Part shown: piece by piece, positions 21,449-35,044 of the stretch | Position numbering within the stretch: position 1 is the stretch's first letter | How the letters are laid out: each line of letters starts with the position of its first letter | NCBI RefSeq assembly: GCF_014633365.1 | Contig: NC_068351.1 | Coordinates: 26,322,366-26,386,365, forward strand | Source of the DNA: Diospyros lotus | Taxonomy: Eukaryota > Streptophyta > Magnoliopsida > Ericales > Ebenaceae | Direction: 5' to 3' | Length of the DNA: 64,000 nt | Translations under genes and position numbers: made by a program | The notes under the pieces: model-generated | What the model was told of the DNA's origin: nothing | The model's database searches: none | The model's input: the letters and a program-made list of their open reading frames with translations, nothing else

Positions 21449-22211
21449 TACACATAAAATCCATATGAATTATCTTCAATCCACCATTGAAAATGTTTTT
21501 AAAAAAAAGGAAATTTTTTTTGCGACCAATCACGGGAAAAATGAAGAAATTACACTAACGCCCGACTGTTCGATTTGATCTCTAATACTTTTGTTTCAAC
21601 ATGAAACAACCAAAAGGTTGTTCAACTAACTAAATTAAGGTGTATTTCGAGTTTTATTATAACTTTTTGTAAATGAATTACGACGATTCGACTTTTGTGT
21701 CGGAATTTTAGCTGCACAAAAAACTGTTTTCGATCAGATTTTTTTTTATGTCATAACAATCGTATAGAAATTCTTGTTCAGATCAAATAATTTTTTTTAG
21801 ATATCTTGGTTACGGAGCACTCCCTGCAATCAATTCGGTTACTGATAACTGTACCAAAAATTACGTTAAACTCCTAATTTTGTGAATATCTCAATTACAC
21901 TTAAAGTGTATTCTAGGTTGTATTGACTTTTCGTAAATGAATTACGACGATTCGACTTTTGTGCGGAGTTTTAGCTGCACAAAAAACTGATTTCGATCAA
22001 ATTTTTTTCGAGGTCATAATAATTGTATAGACATTCTTGTTCAGATCTATATTTTTTTTTAGATATCTTGGTTACGGAGCACTCCCTACAATCGATTCGG
22101 TTACTCATAATTGTACCGAAATTCACGTTAAACAACCAATCTTGCGAATATTTCAATTACACTTCCAAATAAAATTACACTTCAAAACCATATGAAATTA
22201 TCTTCATTCCA
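21449..22211. repeat. Duplicated satellite segment, right copy
   Basis: Right partner of 19068-19830, with the same rare variants including the FEVGG-free short ORF on the minus strand and GTGCGGAGTTTTAG. The near identity points to a recent duplication of about five units. Confidence 0.75.
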
Positions 22212-24400
22212 CCATTCAAAATTTAAAAAAAAAAGAAATTTTTTTTTCGACCAATCACGGGAAAAATGAAGAAATTACTCTTATGCCCGATTGGTAAATT
22301 TGATCGCTAATATTTTTGTTTCAACATGAAACAACCAAATGGTTGTTCAACTAACTGAATTAAGGTGTATTCCGAGTTTTATTATAACTTTTTGTAAATG
22401 AATTACGACGATTCGACTTTTGTGCCGGAATTTTAGCTGCACAAAAAACTGTTTCTGATCAGATTTTTTTTATGTCATAACAATCTTATAGAAATTCTTG
22501 TTCAGATCAAATAATTTTTTTTTTTTGATATCTTGGTTACGGAGCACTCCCTGCATCCATTCGGTTACTCATAACTTTACTGAAAATCACGTTAAACCCC
22601 TAATCTTATGAATATTTCAATTACACTTCCAAATAAAATTTCACTTAAAAATCATATGAAATTATTTTCATTCCACCATTAAAAATTTAAAAAAAGAAAA
22701 GAAATTTTTTTGCAACCAATCACGGGAAAAATGAAGAAATTACACTTACGCCCGACTGTTCATTTTGGTCTCTAATACTTTTGTTTCAAGATGAAACAAC
22801 CAAAGGGTTGTTCAACTAACTAAATTAAAGTGTATTCCGGGTTGTATTGACTTTTCATAAATGAATTACGACGATTCGACTTTTGTGTCGGAATTTTAGC
22901 TGCACAAAAAACTGTTTCCGATCAGATTTTTTTCGATGTCATAATAATTGTATAGAAATTTTGTTCAGATCATATAATTTTTTTTAGATATCTTGCTTAC
23001 GGAGCACTGCCTACAATCGTTTTGGCAGTCATAATTGTAACAAAAGTTACGTTACACCCCTAGGCTTGTGAATATTTTAATTACACTTCGAAATAAATTT
23101 AAACTTGAAAACCATATGAAATTATCTTCATTCCACCATTGAAAATTTAAAAGAAAAAAAAGAAATTTTTTTTTCGACCAATCACAGGAAAAATGAAGAA
23201 ATTACTCTTACGCCCGATTGTTCAATTCGATCGCTAATATTTTTGTTTCAACATGAAACAACCAAAAGGTTGTTCAACTAACGAAATTAAGGCGTATTCC
23301 GATTTTTATTATAACTTTTTGTAAACGAATTACGACGATTCGACTTTTGCGCAGGAATTTTAGCAGCACAAAAAACGATTTTCAATCAGATTTTTTTCGA
23401 TGTCATAACGCTCTTATAGAAATTCCAGTTCAGATCAATTAATTTTTTTTTGATATCTTGGTTACAGAGCACACCCTGCAATCGATCCGACTACTCATAA
23501 TTGTGCCAAAAATCACGTTAAACTCCTAATCTTGTAAATGAATTACGACGATTTGACTTTTGTGTCGGAATTTTAGCTGCACAAAAAACTGTTTTCGATC
23601 AGATTTTTTTGAAGTCATAACAATCGTATAGAAATTCTTGTTCAGATCAAATAATTTTTTTTAGATATCTTGGTTACGGAGCACTCCCTGCAATCGATTC
23701 GGTTACTGATAACTGTACCCAAAATTACGTTAAACTCCTAATTTTGTGAATATCTCAATTACACTTAAAGTGTATTCCGGGTTGTATTGACTTTTCGTAA
23801 ATGAATTACGACGATTCGACTTTTGTGCCGGAGTTTTTGCTTCACAAAAAACTATTTCCGATCAGATTTATTTTGATGTCATAATAATTGTATAGACATT
23901 CTTGTTCAGATCATATAATTTTTTTTAGATATCTTGGTTACGGACCACTCCCTACAATCGATTCAGTTACTCATAATTGTACCGAAATTCACGTTAAACA
24001 ACCAATCTTGCGAATATTTCAATTACACTTCCAAATAAAATTATACTTCAAAACCATATGAAATTATCTTCATTCCACCATTGAAAATTTAAAAAAAAAA
24101 AAAGAAACTTTTTTTTTCGACCAATCACAGTAAAAATGAATAAATTACTCTTGCGCCCGATTGGTCAATTTGATCGCTAATATTTTTGTTTCTACATGAA
24201 ACAACCAAAAGGTTGTTCAACTATCTAAATTAAAGTGTATTACGAGTTTTATTGACTTTTCGTAAATGAATTACGATGATTCGACTTTTGTGCAGGAATT
24301 TTAGCTGCACAAAAAACTGTTTCCGATCAGATTTTTTTCGATGTCATAATAATTGTATAGAAATTTTGTTCAGATCATATAATTTTTTTTAGATATCTTG

Positions 24401-27400
24401 GTTGCGGAGCACTCCATACAATCGTTTCGGTAGTGATAATTGTAACAAAAGTTACGTTACACCCCTAAGCTTGTGAATATTTCAATTACACTTCCAAATA
24501 AAATTAGACTTAAAACCATATGAAATTATCTTCATTCCACCATTGAAAATTTAAAAAAAAAAAAAAAAAAATTCTACCAATCATAGGAAAAATGAAGAAA
24601 TTACTCTTACGCCCGATTGTTCAATTCGATCGCTAATATTTTTGTTTCAACATGAAACAACCAAAAGGTTGTTCAACGAACAAAATTAAGGCGTATTCCA
24701 ATTTTTATTATAACATTTGTAAACGAATTACGATGATTTGACTTTTGTGCAGGATTTTAGCAGCGCAAAAAACGATTTTCGATCAGATTTTTTTCTATGT
24801 CATAACGATCTTATAGAAATTCCGGTTCAGATCAATTAATTTTTTTTTGATATCTTGATTACATAGCACACCCTGCAATCGAATCCATTACTCATAATTG
24901 TGCCAAAAATCACATTAAACCCCTAATCTTGTGAATATTTCAATTACACTTCCAAATAAAATTACACATAAAATCCATATAAATTATCCTCAATCCACCA
25001 TTGAAAATTTTTTTAAAAAAAAAAGGAAATTTTTTTTGCAACCAATCACGGGAAAAATGAAGAAATTACACTAACGCCCGACTGTTCGATTTGATCTCTA
25101 ATACATTTGTTTCAACATGAAACATCCAAAAGGTTGTTCAACTAACTAAATTATGGTGTATTCCGAGTTTTATTATAACTTTTGTGTTGGAATTTTAGCT
25201 GTACAAAAAACTGTTTTCGATCAGATTTTTTTTGATGTCATAACAATCGTATAGAAATTCTTGTTCTGATAAATAATTTTTTTTAGATATCTTGGTTACA
25301 GAGCACTCCCTACAATAGATTTGGTTACTCATAACTATACCGAAAATCACGTTAGACCCCTAATCTTGTGAATATCTCAATTACACTTAAAGTGTATTCT
25401 AGGTTGTATTGACTTTTCGTAAATGAATTACGACGATTCGACTTTTGTGCCGGAGTTTTAGCTGCACAAAAAACTGTTTCCGATCAAATTTTTTTCGATG
25501 TCATAATAATTGTATAGACATTCTTGTTCAGATCATATAATTTTTTTTAGATATCTTGGTTGCGGAGCACTCCATACAATCGTTTCGGTAGTGATAATTG
25601 TAACAAAAGTTACGTTACACCCCTAAGCTTGTGAATATTTCAATTACACTTCCAAATAAAATTAGACTTAAAACCATATGAAATTATCTTCATTCCACCA
25701 TTGAAAATTTAAAAAAAAAAAAAAAAAAATTCTACCAATCACAGGAAAAATGAAGAAATTACTCTTACGCCCGATTGTTCAATTCGATCGCTAATATTTT
25801 TGTTTCAACATGAAACAACCAAAAGGTTGTTCAACGAACAAAATTAAGGCGTATTCCAATTTTTATTATAACATTTGTAAACGAATTACGATGATTTGAC
25901 TTTTGTGCAGGATTTTAGCAGCGCAAAAAACGATTTTCGATCAGATTTTTTTCTATGTCATAACGATCTTATAGAAATTCCGGTTCAGATCAATTAATTT
26001 TTTTTTGATATCTTGATTACATAGCACACCCTGCAATCGAATCCATTACTCATAATTGTGCCAAAAATCACATTAAACCCCTAATCTTGTGAATATTTCA
26101 ATTACACTTCCAAATAAAATTACACATAAAATCCATATAAATTATCCTCAATCCACCATTGAAAATTTTTTTAAAAAAAAAAGGAAATTTTTTTTGCAAC
26201 CAATCACGGGAAAAATGAAGAAATTACACTAACGCCCGACTGTTCGATTTGATCTCTAATACATTTGTTTCAACATGAAACATCCAAAAGGTTGTTCAAC
26301 TAACTAAATTATGGTGTATTCCGAGTTTTATTATAACTTTTGTGTTGGAATTTTAGCTGTACAAAAAACTGTTTTCGATCAGATTTTTTTTGATGTCATA
26401 ACAATCGTATAGAAATTCTTGTTCTGATAAATAATTTTTTTTAGATATCTTGGTTACAGAGCACTCCCTACAATAGATTTGGTTACTCATAACTATACCG
26501 AAAATCACGTTAGACCCCTAATCTTGTGAATATCTCAATTACACTTAAAGTGTATTCTAGGTTGTATTGACTTTTCGTAAATGAATTACGACGATTCGAC
26601 TTTTGTGCCGGAGTTTTAGCTGCACAAAAAACTGTTTCCGATTAAATTTTTTTCGATGTCATAATAATTGTATAGACATTCTTGTTCAGATCATATAATT
26701 TTTTTTAGATATCTTGGTTGCGGAGCACTCCATACAATCGTTTCGGTAGTGATAATTGTAACAAAAGTTACGTTACACCCCTAAGCTTGTGAATATTTCA
26801 ATTACACTTCCAAATAAAATTAGACTTAAAACCATATGAAATTATCTTCATTCCACTATTGAAAATTTAAAAAAAAAAAAAAAAAAATTCTACCAATCAC
26901 AGGAAAAATGAAGAAATTACTCTTACGCCCGATTGTTCAATTCGATCGCTAATATTTTTGTTTCAACATGAAACAACCAAAAGGTTGTTCAACGAACAAA
27001 ATTAAGGCGTATTCCAATTTTTATTATAACATTTGTAAACGAATTACGATGATTTGACTTTTGTGCAGGATTTTAGCAGCGCAAAAAACGATTTTCGATC
27101 AGATTTTTTTCTATGTCATAACGATCTTATAGAAATTCCGGTTCAGATCAATTAATTTTTTTTTGATATCTTGATTACATAGCACACCCTGCAATCGAAT
27201 CCATTACTCATAATTGTGCCAAAAATCACATTAAACCCCTAATCTTGTGAATATTTCAATTACACTTCCAAATAAAATTACACATAAAATCCATATAAAT
27301 TATCCTCAATCCACCATTGAAAATTTTTTTAAAAAAAAAAGGAAATTTTTTTTGCAACCAATCACGGGAAAAATGAAGAAATTACACTAACGCCCGACTG

Positions 27401-27842
27401 TTCGATTTGATCTCTAATACATTTGTTTCAACATGAAACATCCAAAAGGTTGTTCAACTAACTAAATTATGGTGTATTCCGAGTTTTATTATAACTTTTG
27501 TGTTGGAATTTTAGCTGTACAAAAAACTGTTTTCGATCAGATTTTTTTTGATGTCATAACAATCGTATAGAAATTCTTGTTCTGATAAATAATTTTTTTT
27601 AGATATCTTGGTTACAGAGCACTCCCTACAATAGATTTGGTTACTCATAACTATACCGAAAATCACGTTAGACCCCTAATCTTGTGAATATCTCAATTAC
27701 ACTTAAAGTGTATTCTAGGTTGTATTGACTTTTCGTAAATGAATTACGACGATTCGACTTTTGTGCCGGAGTTTTAGCTGCACAAAAAACTGTTTCCGAT
27801 CAAATTTTTTTCGATGTCATAATAATTGTATAGACATTCTTG
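24401..27842. repeat. 1158-bp higher-order repeat, three copies
   Basis: GTTGCGGAGCACTCCATACA occurs at 24401, 25559 and 26717, exactly 1158 bp apart, and the sequence between is nearly identical. Each unit holds one full monomer, one monomer lacking about 29 bp (joins near 25180, 26338, 27496), and one 265-bp short unit. Copy 3 diverges near 27842. Confidence 0.92.
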
Positions 27843-30800
27843 CTCAGATCCTATAATTGTTTTTAGATATCTTGGTTACGGAGCAATCCCTACAATCGAT
27901 TCGGTTACTCATAATTGTACCGATATTCACGTTAAACAACCAATCTTGCGAATATTTCAATTACACTTCCAAATAAAATTACACTTCAAAACCATATGAA
28001 ATTATCTTCATTCCACCATTGAAAATTTAAAAAAAAAAAAAAGAAATTTTTTTTTCGACCAATCACGGTAAAAATGAATAAATTACTCTTACGCTTGATT
28101 GGTCAATTTGATCGCTAATATTTTTGTTTCAACATGAAACAACCAAAAGGTTGTTCAACTAACTAAATTAAGGTGTATTCCGAGTTTTATTATAACTTTT
28201 TGTAAATGAATTATGACGATTCGACTTTGGTGCCAGAATTTTAGCTGCACAAAAACTGTTTCCGATTAGATTTTTTTTTATGTCATAACAATCGTATAGA
28301 AATTCTGGTTTAGATCATACAATTTTTTTTTTGATATCTTGGTTACGGAGTACTCCCTGCAATCGATTCGGTTACTCATAACTGTACCGAAAATCACGTT
28401 AAACCCCTGATCATGTGAATATTTCAATTACACTTCCAAATAAAATTACACTTAAAAATCATATGAAATTATCTTCATTCCACCATTGAAAATTTAAAAA
28501 AAAAAAAAAGAAAATGTTTTTGCAACCAATCACGGGAAAATGAAGAAATTACACTTACGCCCGACAATTCGATTTGATCTCTAATACTTTTGTTTCAACA
28601 TGAAACAACAAAAAGGTTGTTCAACTAACTAAATTAAAGTGTATTCCGGGTTGTATTGACTTTTCGTAAATGAATTATGATGATTCGACTTTTGTGTCGA
28701 AATTTTAGCTGCACAAAAAACTGTTTCCGATCAGATTTTTTTCGATGTCATAATAATTGTATAGAAAATTTGTTCAGATCATATAACTTTTTTTAGATAT
28801 CTTGGTTACGGAGCACTCCATACAATCGTTTCGGTAGTGATAATTGTAACAAAAGTTACGTTACACCCCTAAGCTTGTGAATATTTCAATTACACTTCCA
28901 AATAAAATTACACTTAAAACCATATGAAATTGTCTTCATTCCACCATTAAAAATTTAAAAAAAAAAAAAAGAAAATTTTTTTCTACCAATCACGGGAAAA
29001 ATGAAGAAATTACTCTTACGCCCGATTGTTCAATTCGATCGCTAATATTTTTGTTTCAACATGAAACAACCAAAAGGTTGTTCAACTAACGAAATTAAGG
29101 CGTATTCCGATTTTTATTATAACTTTTTGTAAACGAATTACGACGATTCGACTTTTGTGTAGGAATTTTAGCAGAACAAAAAACGGTGTCCGATTAGATT
29201 TTTTTTGATGTCATAACGATCTTATAGAAATTCCGGTTCAGATCAATTAATTTTTTTTGATATCTTGGTTACAGAGCACACCCTGCAATCGATTCGATTA
29301 CTCATAATTGTGCCAAAAATCACGTTAAACCCCTAATCTTGTGAATATTTCAATTACACTTCCAAATAAAATTACACATAAAATCCATATGAATTATCTT
29401 CAATCCACCATTGAAAATTTAAAAAAAAAAAGAAGGAAATTTGTTTTGCAACCAATCACGGGAAAAATGAAGAAATTACACTAACGCCCGACTGTTCGAT
29501 TTGATCTCTAATACATTTGTTTCAACATGAAACAACCAAAAGGTTGTTCAACTAACTAAATTAAGGTGTATTCCGAGTTTTATTATAACTTTTTATAAAT
29601 GAATTACGACGATTCGACTTTTGTGCAAGAATTTTAGCCGCACAAAAAACAGTTTCTGATCAGATTTTTTTTGATGTCATAACAATAGTATAGAAATTCT
29701 TGTTTAGATCAAATAATTTTTTTTGATATTTTGGTTACGGAGCACTCCCTACAATCGATTCGGTTACTTATAACTGTACCGAAAATCACGTTAAACCCCT
29801 AATCTTGTGAATATTTAAATTACACTTCCAAATAAAATTACACTTAAAAATCATATGAAATTATCTTCATTCCACCATTGAAAATTTTTTAAAAAAAAAG
29901 AAAATGTTTTTGCAACCAATCACGGGAAAAATGAAGAAATTACACTTACGCCCGACAGTTCGATTTGATCTCTAATACTTTTGTTTCAACATGAAAGAAC
30001 CAAAAGGTTGTTCAACTAACTAAATTAAAGTGTATTCCGGGTTGTATTGACTTTTCGTAAATGAATTACGATGATTCGACTTTTGTGCCGGAATTTTAAC
30101 TGCACAAAAAACTGTTTTCGATCAGATTTTTTTCGATGTCATAATGATTGTATAGAAATTTTGTTCAGATCATATAATTTTTTTTAGATATCTTGGTTAC
30201 AGAGCACTCCATACAATCGTTTCGGTAGTGATAATTGTAACAAAAGTTACGTTACACCCTAAGCTTGTGAATATTTCAATTACACTTCCAAATAAAATTA
30301 CACTTAAAACCATATGAAATTATCTTCATTCCACCATTGAAAATTTAAAAAAAAAAAAAGAATTTTTTTTTTCAACCAATCACGGGAAAAATGAAGAAAT
30401 TACACTAACGCCCGACTGTTCGATTTGATCTCTAATACATTTGTTTCAACATGAAACATCCAAAAGGTTGTTCAACTAACTAAATTAAGGTGTATTCCGA
30501 GTTTTATTATAACTTTTCTAAATGAATTACGACGATTCGACTTTTGTGTCGGAATTTTAGCTGCACAAAAAACTGTTTTCGATCAGATTTTTTTTTATGT
30601 CATAACAATCGTATAGAAATTCTTGTTCTGATAAATAATTTTTTTTAGATATCTTGGTTACAGAGCACTCCCTGCAATAGATTTTGTTACTCATAACTAT
30701 ACTGAAAATCACGTTAGACCCCTAATCTTGTGAATATCTCAATTACACTTAAAGTGTATTCTAGGTTGTACTGACTTTTCGTAAATGAATTACGACTATT

Positions 30801-30989
30801 CGACTTTTGTGCCGGAGTTTTAGCTGCAAAAAAAACTATTTCCGATCAGATTTTTTTCGATGTCATAATAATTGTATAGACATTCTTGTTTAGATCATAT
30901 AATTTTTTTTTAAATATCTTGGTTACGGAGCACTCCCTACAATCGATTCGGTTACTCATAATTGTACCAAAATTCACGTTAAAACCAAT

Positions 30990-31008
30990 GTAGCACCCCA
31001 AGTGCTAC
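30990..31008. repeat. Inverted repeat at the LTR tip
   Basis: GTAGCAC CCCAA GTGCTAC, a perfect 7-bp inverted repeat with a 5-bp loop, one base inside the LTR end. Confidence 0.85.
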
Positions 31009-32204
31009 GATAATTAAGAAGAGAAAACCCATACCAAAAAATATAATTAGATTTCATAAACTGGAAATAAAATTGTTAAACTGTGCCACATCTCAAGGCA
31101 AGAAAAACTCATCCAACAAAATGTAAATTTAAATGAAATATCCCTCAGTACTGAAATTAAAACATATGATAATCTATAAACTAGTCAACCAAGACCCAGA
31201 AATCTTATAGGCATCGAGTAACCTCCACGTTCACACTGCTAGTGTCCCCCACTGCTACTACTAGAACCCGCCTCATGAGCTACCTCGCTATGACCTGGAA
31301 TGGTGAAGAGTACAAGGTGAGTCACAAGACTCAGCAAGTCATAAGCAATGAAAGAAAATTTAAAGCTGAGACAAGAAAAGTCGAACTCATCGAGATTGAC
31401 TCATCTCACAACTCATAGATAACCGATCATAATCTGAGGGATAACTTGTCTCAATTTTAGGGAATTAATATATAGGACTATCTTGTATGGATTGCGTAGG
31501 TTCTCAAATAGATGTAGAAACAATAAACATCACTCATGCAGGTATGTATGCAAAACTGGTCAAGGCCCTTATATATAAAAAAGAAGTCTCATAGCTACCC
31601 GTTGCTGAATCTGCAACCTTAAACATCAAACAAATACTCACTAGGGTCAACACCCCTACTCCATATCTAGAAGCGAACAGAAAAGAAATATCATCTCAAT
31701 AGTATTACTAGGGCTGCCGCCCCTCGCTACCGGTAGTGGGTAATCTCAAAAGAACTGAGCTCACGGGATCCCTTCGCGAACTAAGCCGCCTTAAATGCCA
31801 AATGTTCAAATACGTGCTAGCACACAATATGAAGTGCTCCAAGTAATCTCATGCTCTTATGCGCACACAATATGAATGCACATAAACTCAAATAATCTGA
31901 AGTAAATGCATGTGTCATATTTCCCAATTGTCTCAATACTGTAATTATCTTAATTTAATAATGGACCCAATAGTATTTAATTTAATTGAAACTCAATGAT
32001 ATATAATACATCTCAAGTCTTATGACATTAAGGATAAGCTAGATGTATAAAACTTGCTTAAAAATTATTTATGAACTATAAGTGTTCATTAAATCTCATT
32101 AAACTTTATTAATAATAATTTTAAATCTAATTTTAAAACTTGATAAGAAGGAATAATTAAATTATAACTAAAAATAATTAAATTAATTGAAATGAAATTC
32201 GGTG

Positions 32205-32268
32205 CTACAGTACCAGCGCTACAGTAATATTGCTACAGTGCAATCGCTACAGTGTAATTGCTACAGTG
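32205..32268. repeat. GCTACAGT cluster in the LTR
   Basis: Five GCTACAGT copies occur within 65 bp, at spacings of about 13-15 bp. Confidence 0.85.
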
Positions 32269-33070
32269 TCCTGCTTATTATTTGAAGCTCCTTACGAAGA
32301 ACATGTCTCTGCAATTCCAGCCACTTATATATATATATATATATGCATAAAACTTCACTTGTAACGGTTGCACCACTCAAAATAACACTCTGGGATGATC
32401 AACCTAATAGCAAAGGATGAGTTATGGGATCAAACAAGGATAGATTGAATCACAGGTCATGCCCACTTGGAATAATGTATTCTCTGCAACTGAACATGCG
32501 CTTATATATATATATATATATATATCAATCAACTCACTATAAGCTACACCATTCCGAAAGAAGGTTTTAGGAGAATAATCCCAAACGATAAAGAATAAAT
32601 CATGACTTCGCTCAATGCTAAGAATTTAAGAATCATCAAGATTTAACCCATAGCCAATCCTCTGCAAAATATTCTCCACTGTTACGCATGAACATAAGCA
32701 CATATAAATATATTTTGCTCAACTTACAAAGCCCTCAAGAGTAGGAAAATTTAATAGAAGCGTTATACGAATTTCCAAAGACCCTTTGTATATCAAGGTC
32801 CTGCATGAATAATCCTTTGCACCACAAAATAAAAGAATGGAAGGGTTCATATAAACCTTAGAGAAGAGCCACAGAGGATCTTGCGTAACATAATGAAAGG
32901 AAGATGGAGAAACTTGCCTATAAAAATCACAATGCTGCTACAATAACTCTCTACGTTGATTCCTTAGAGCTTTCCCTCAGAAACCCTCCTTTTGCAATAA
33001 CTCCTTCTCTGCTACTAGCCTCTTCCCCTTATTCCAACTGCGGCGTGAGTAAATTTAAGGTTAACAGCCG

Positions 33071-33077
33071 TATATAT
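33071..33077 (-). promoter_or_regulatory. Possible TATA box of the reversed LTR
   Basis: On the minus strand CCTTATATATACGG lies about 310 bp into the LTR. It is a plausible TATA box, but AT-rich runs are common in this LTR. Confidence 0.4.
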
Positions 33078-33386
33078 AAGGAAACCCTGGACACCCAAAG
33101 ACCTAAACCTTACGCCGATAGGATTTTTTTTATAAATCCTTAATATTGCAAATTAATTTCTCCTTATTATCCTCATTTAAATATTAGCCCATATTTCCGA
33201 TATATCCAAACTCCACCTAATTACATAACTCCCAAAATTACAATAATGCCATTCCTAATAAATTATTATTTCTTAAATCCCAAAATAACTCCATATTTAT
33301 TTATTTGGCCAGCATCACATAATCCAAAAATTTAAAATTCATAATTAAATTCTAATAAATTCTAGGCCCCCTAACGGGTCAGTACA

Positions 33387-33403
33387 ATTTCTCCCCCTCT
33401 TAA
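33387..33403 (-). promoter_or_regulatory. Polypurine tract of the reversed element
   Basis: On the minus strand TTAAGAGGGGGAGAAAT immediately precedes the LTR start, between the pol stop codon and the LTR. Confidence 0.85.
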
Positions 33404-33434
33404 AAGGAATTTGGTCCTCCAAATTCATACCTGG

Positions 33435-35036
33435 TTATTCGAACAAAGAGGGGTAACGCTGCCTCATCTCATCTTCCAATTCCCACGTTGCCTCGTCTGA
33501 AGAATGCCGCTGCCATTGCACCTTGACAAGAGGAATTGATCGATTCCTCAAATTCTTTTCCTTGCGCTCTAAAATATTGATGGGCATCTCCTCATAGGTC
33601 ACATCCCCACTAACCTCAAGTGTCTGATAATCAATCACATGCTGAGGATCAAGCACATACTTCCTTAACATCGAGACATGGAACACATTATGAACGTGAG
33701 CAAATTGAGGTGGTAAAGCTAACTCATATGCCAAAGCTCCAACTCTCCTCAATATCTCAAACGGTCCAATATAACGTGGGCTAAGTTTCCCTGATACTCC
33801 AAAACGTCGCACACCCTTCATAGGCATGACTCTCAGCCAAACACGATCGCCAACCTCGAACTCCAAGTCACGTCGCCTCTTATCAGCATAACTTTTTTGT
33901 CTATCTTGGGCAGTCTTCATTCTAGCCTTAATAAGCTTGATTTTATCAGTCGTCTGCTCAACAATCTCAGGCCCTAGCAAAGCTCGGTCACCGATCTCTT
34001 CCCAACAAATAGGCGAACGACACGGTCGGCCATACAAAGCTTCGTAGGGTGGCATGCCAATACTCGAATGGAAACTGTTGTTATAAGCAAATTCCACCAA
34101 CGGTAAGTGCTCGTCCCAACTGCCACGGAAGTCTAATACACAGGCTCTTAACATATCCTCCAAAGTCCTGATAGTCCTCTCTAACTGACCATCTGTCTGA
34201 GGATGAAATGCCGTACTGAATCTCAAACGAGTACCCAAAGCATCCTGCAAAGTCCCCCAAAAATGCGAAGTGAATCTGGGATCTCTATCTGAAATAATGC
34301 TAGAAGGGACTCCATGTAACCTCACTATCTCCTCGATGTAAAGCCTAGCCATCCTATTCATCGGATACGTTTTCTTAATTGGCAAGAAATGAGCTGACTT
34401 GGTCAAATGATCCACGATCACCCATATAGCATCATAGCCTCTAGACGTCCTAGGCAATCCCATTACAAAATCCATAGCCACACTATCCCATTTCCACTCC
34501 GGGATCGACAATGGTAGCAATAACCCTGCAGGTTTCTGATGCTCGGCCTTCACCTGTTGACAAATAGAACACTGGGCCACAAACTTGGCCACATCTCTCT
34601 TCATCCCATTCCACCAAAACTGTCTCTTCAAATCTTGGTACATCTTGGATACGCCGGGATGAATGGTGTAATGGCTCCTATGCGCCTCACTCATAATCTC
34701 CTGCCTAAGCTCCTCACTAGCAGGAACATAAACACGGCCACGAGAAAGAAGAATACCATCGTCTCGAATAGAATACCCCATGGACGTATGACTCTCAACA
34801 TCTACAAGTACTCGTGCTAAGAGTTCATCCTCCAACTGTCGGGCTCTAATCCTGTCGAACAACTCGGGCTGAACTCTCATGTAAGCACAACTCACCATAA
34901 CTCGATCCTCCAAGTCTGAAATAGACAAAGCGCTTAACTGTTCAAGCAATATCCACTGTTGCGCCATCAAAGCTGCTATAGAAGCTCCTCGTCTACTCAA
35001 CGCATCAGCTACCACGTTTGCCTTACCTGGATGGTA
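33435..35036 (-). pseudogene. Tekay-type pol 3' fragment: RNase H end, integrase, chromodomain
   Basis: Integrase would insert the element's DNA, and the chromodomain may guide it to heterochromatin. The frame runs from a truncated end at 35036 to a stop at 33435. It starts with the RNase H tail YHPGKANVVADALSRR. The integrase has an HHCC finger (HRSHYTIHPG, then CSICQQ). Its DDE core has Asp in VAMDFVMGLP, Asp in IISDRDPRF and Glu in DGQLERTIRT. The GPY/F module follows (LSPRYIGPFEI), then a C-terminal chromodomain with ILERKEKNLRN and the WQRHSSDEATWELED end. No internal stop or frameshift is seen over 527 codons, so this half is well preserved. The first Met reported by a start at 35015 is a GTG inside the frame, not a real start. 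Confidence 0.93.
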
Positions 35037-35044
35037 TCAGAGCA
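35032..35044 (+). promoter_or_regulatory. Methionine-type PBS of a forward Tekay-type fragment
   Basis: TGGTATCAGAGCA matches the PBS that pairs with initiator Met tRNA. It normally follows a 5' LTR, but here reversed pol sequence precedes it. Confidence 0.82.

Larger units (their letters stand above)
17448..30988. repeat. Satellite array, block 2
   Basis: Same monomer family as block 1, about 13.5 kb. It mixes full 463-bp units with nine of the 265-bp short units. Long near-identical duplications and a 1158-bp triplication lie inside and are listed separately. A single extra deletion near 23531-23538 joins at TTGTAAAT. No gene is seen; the small ORFs at 19590 and 21971 are identical copies within a duplicated segment. 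Confidence 0.95.
30989..33386 (-). repeat. Tekay-type LTR, about 2.4 kb, reversed
   Basis: On the minus strand it starts TGTACTGACCCGTTAGG just after a polypurine tract and ends GGGGTGCTACA. Its left end abuts satellite at 30988. It holds (TA)n runs at 32326-32344 and 32503-32525, and a conserved block near 31290-31350 shared with the LTR at 62856. An 80-codon ORF at 32904-33143 lies inside the LTR and is not considered a gene. The rest of this stretch shows no gene. Confidence 0.88.

Noticed and set aside
19590..22156. Two identical 61-codon minus-strand ORFs
   Set aside because: The identity comes from a duplicated satellite segment, not from protein conservation.
32904..33143. 79-codon ORF
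   Set aside because: It is inside the Tekay-type LTR, with no known motif.
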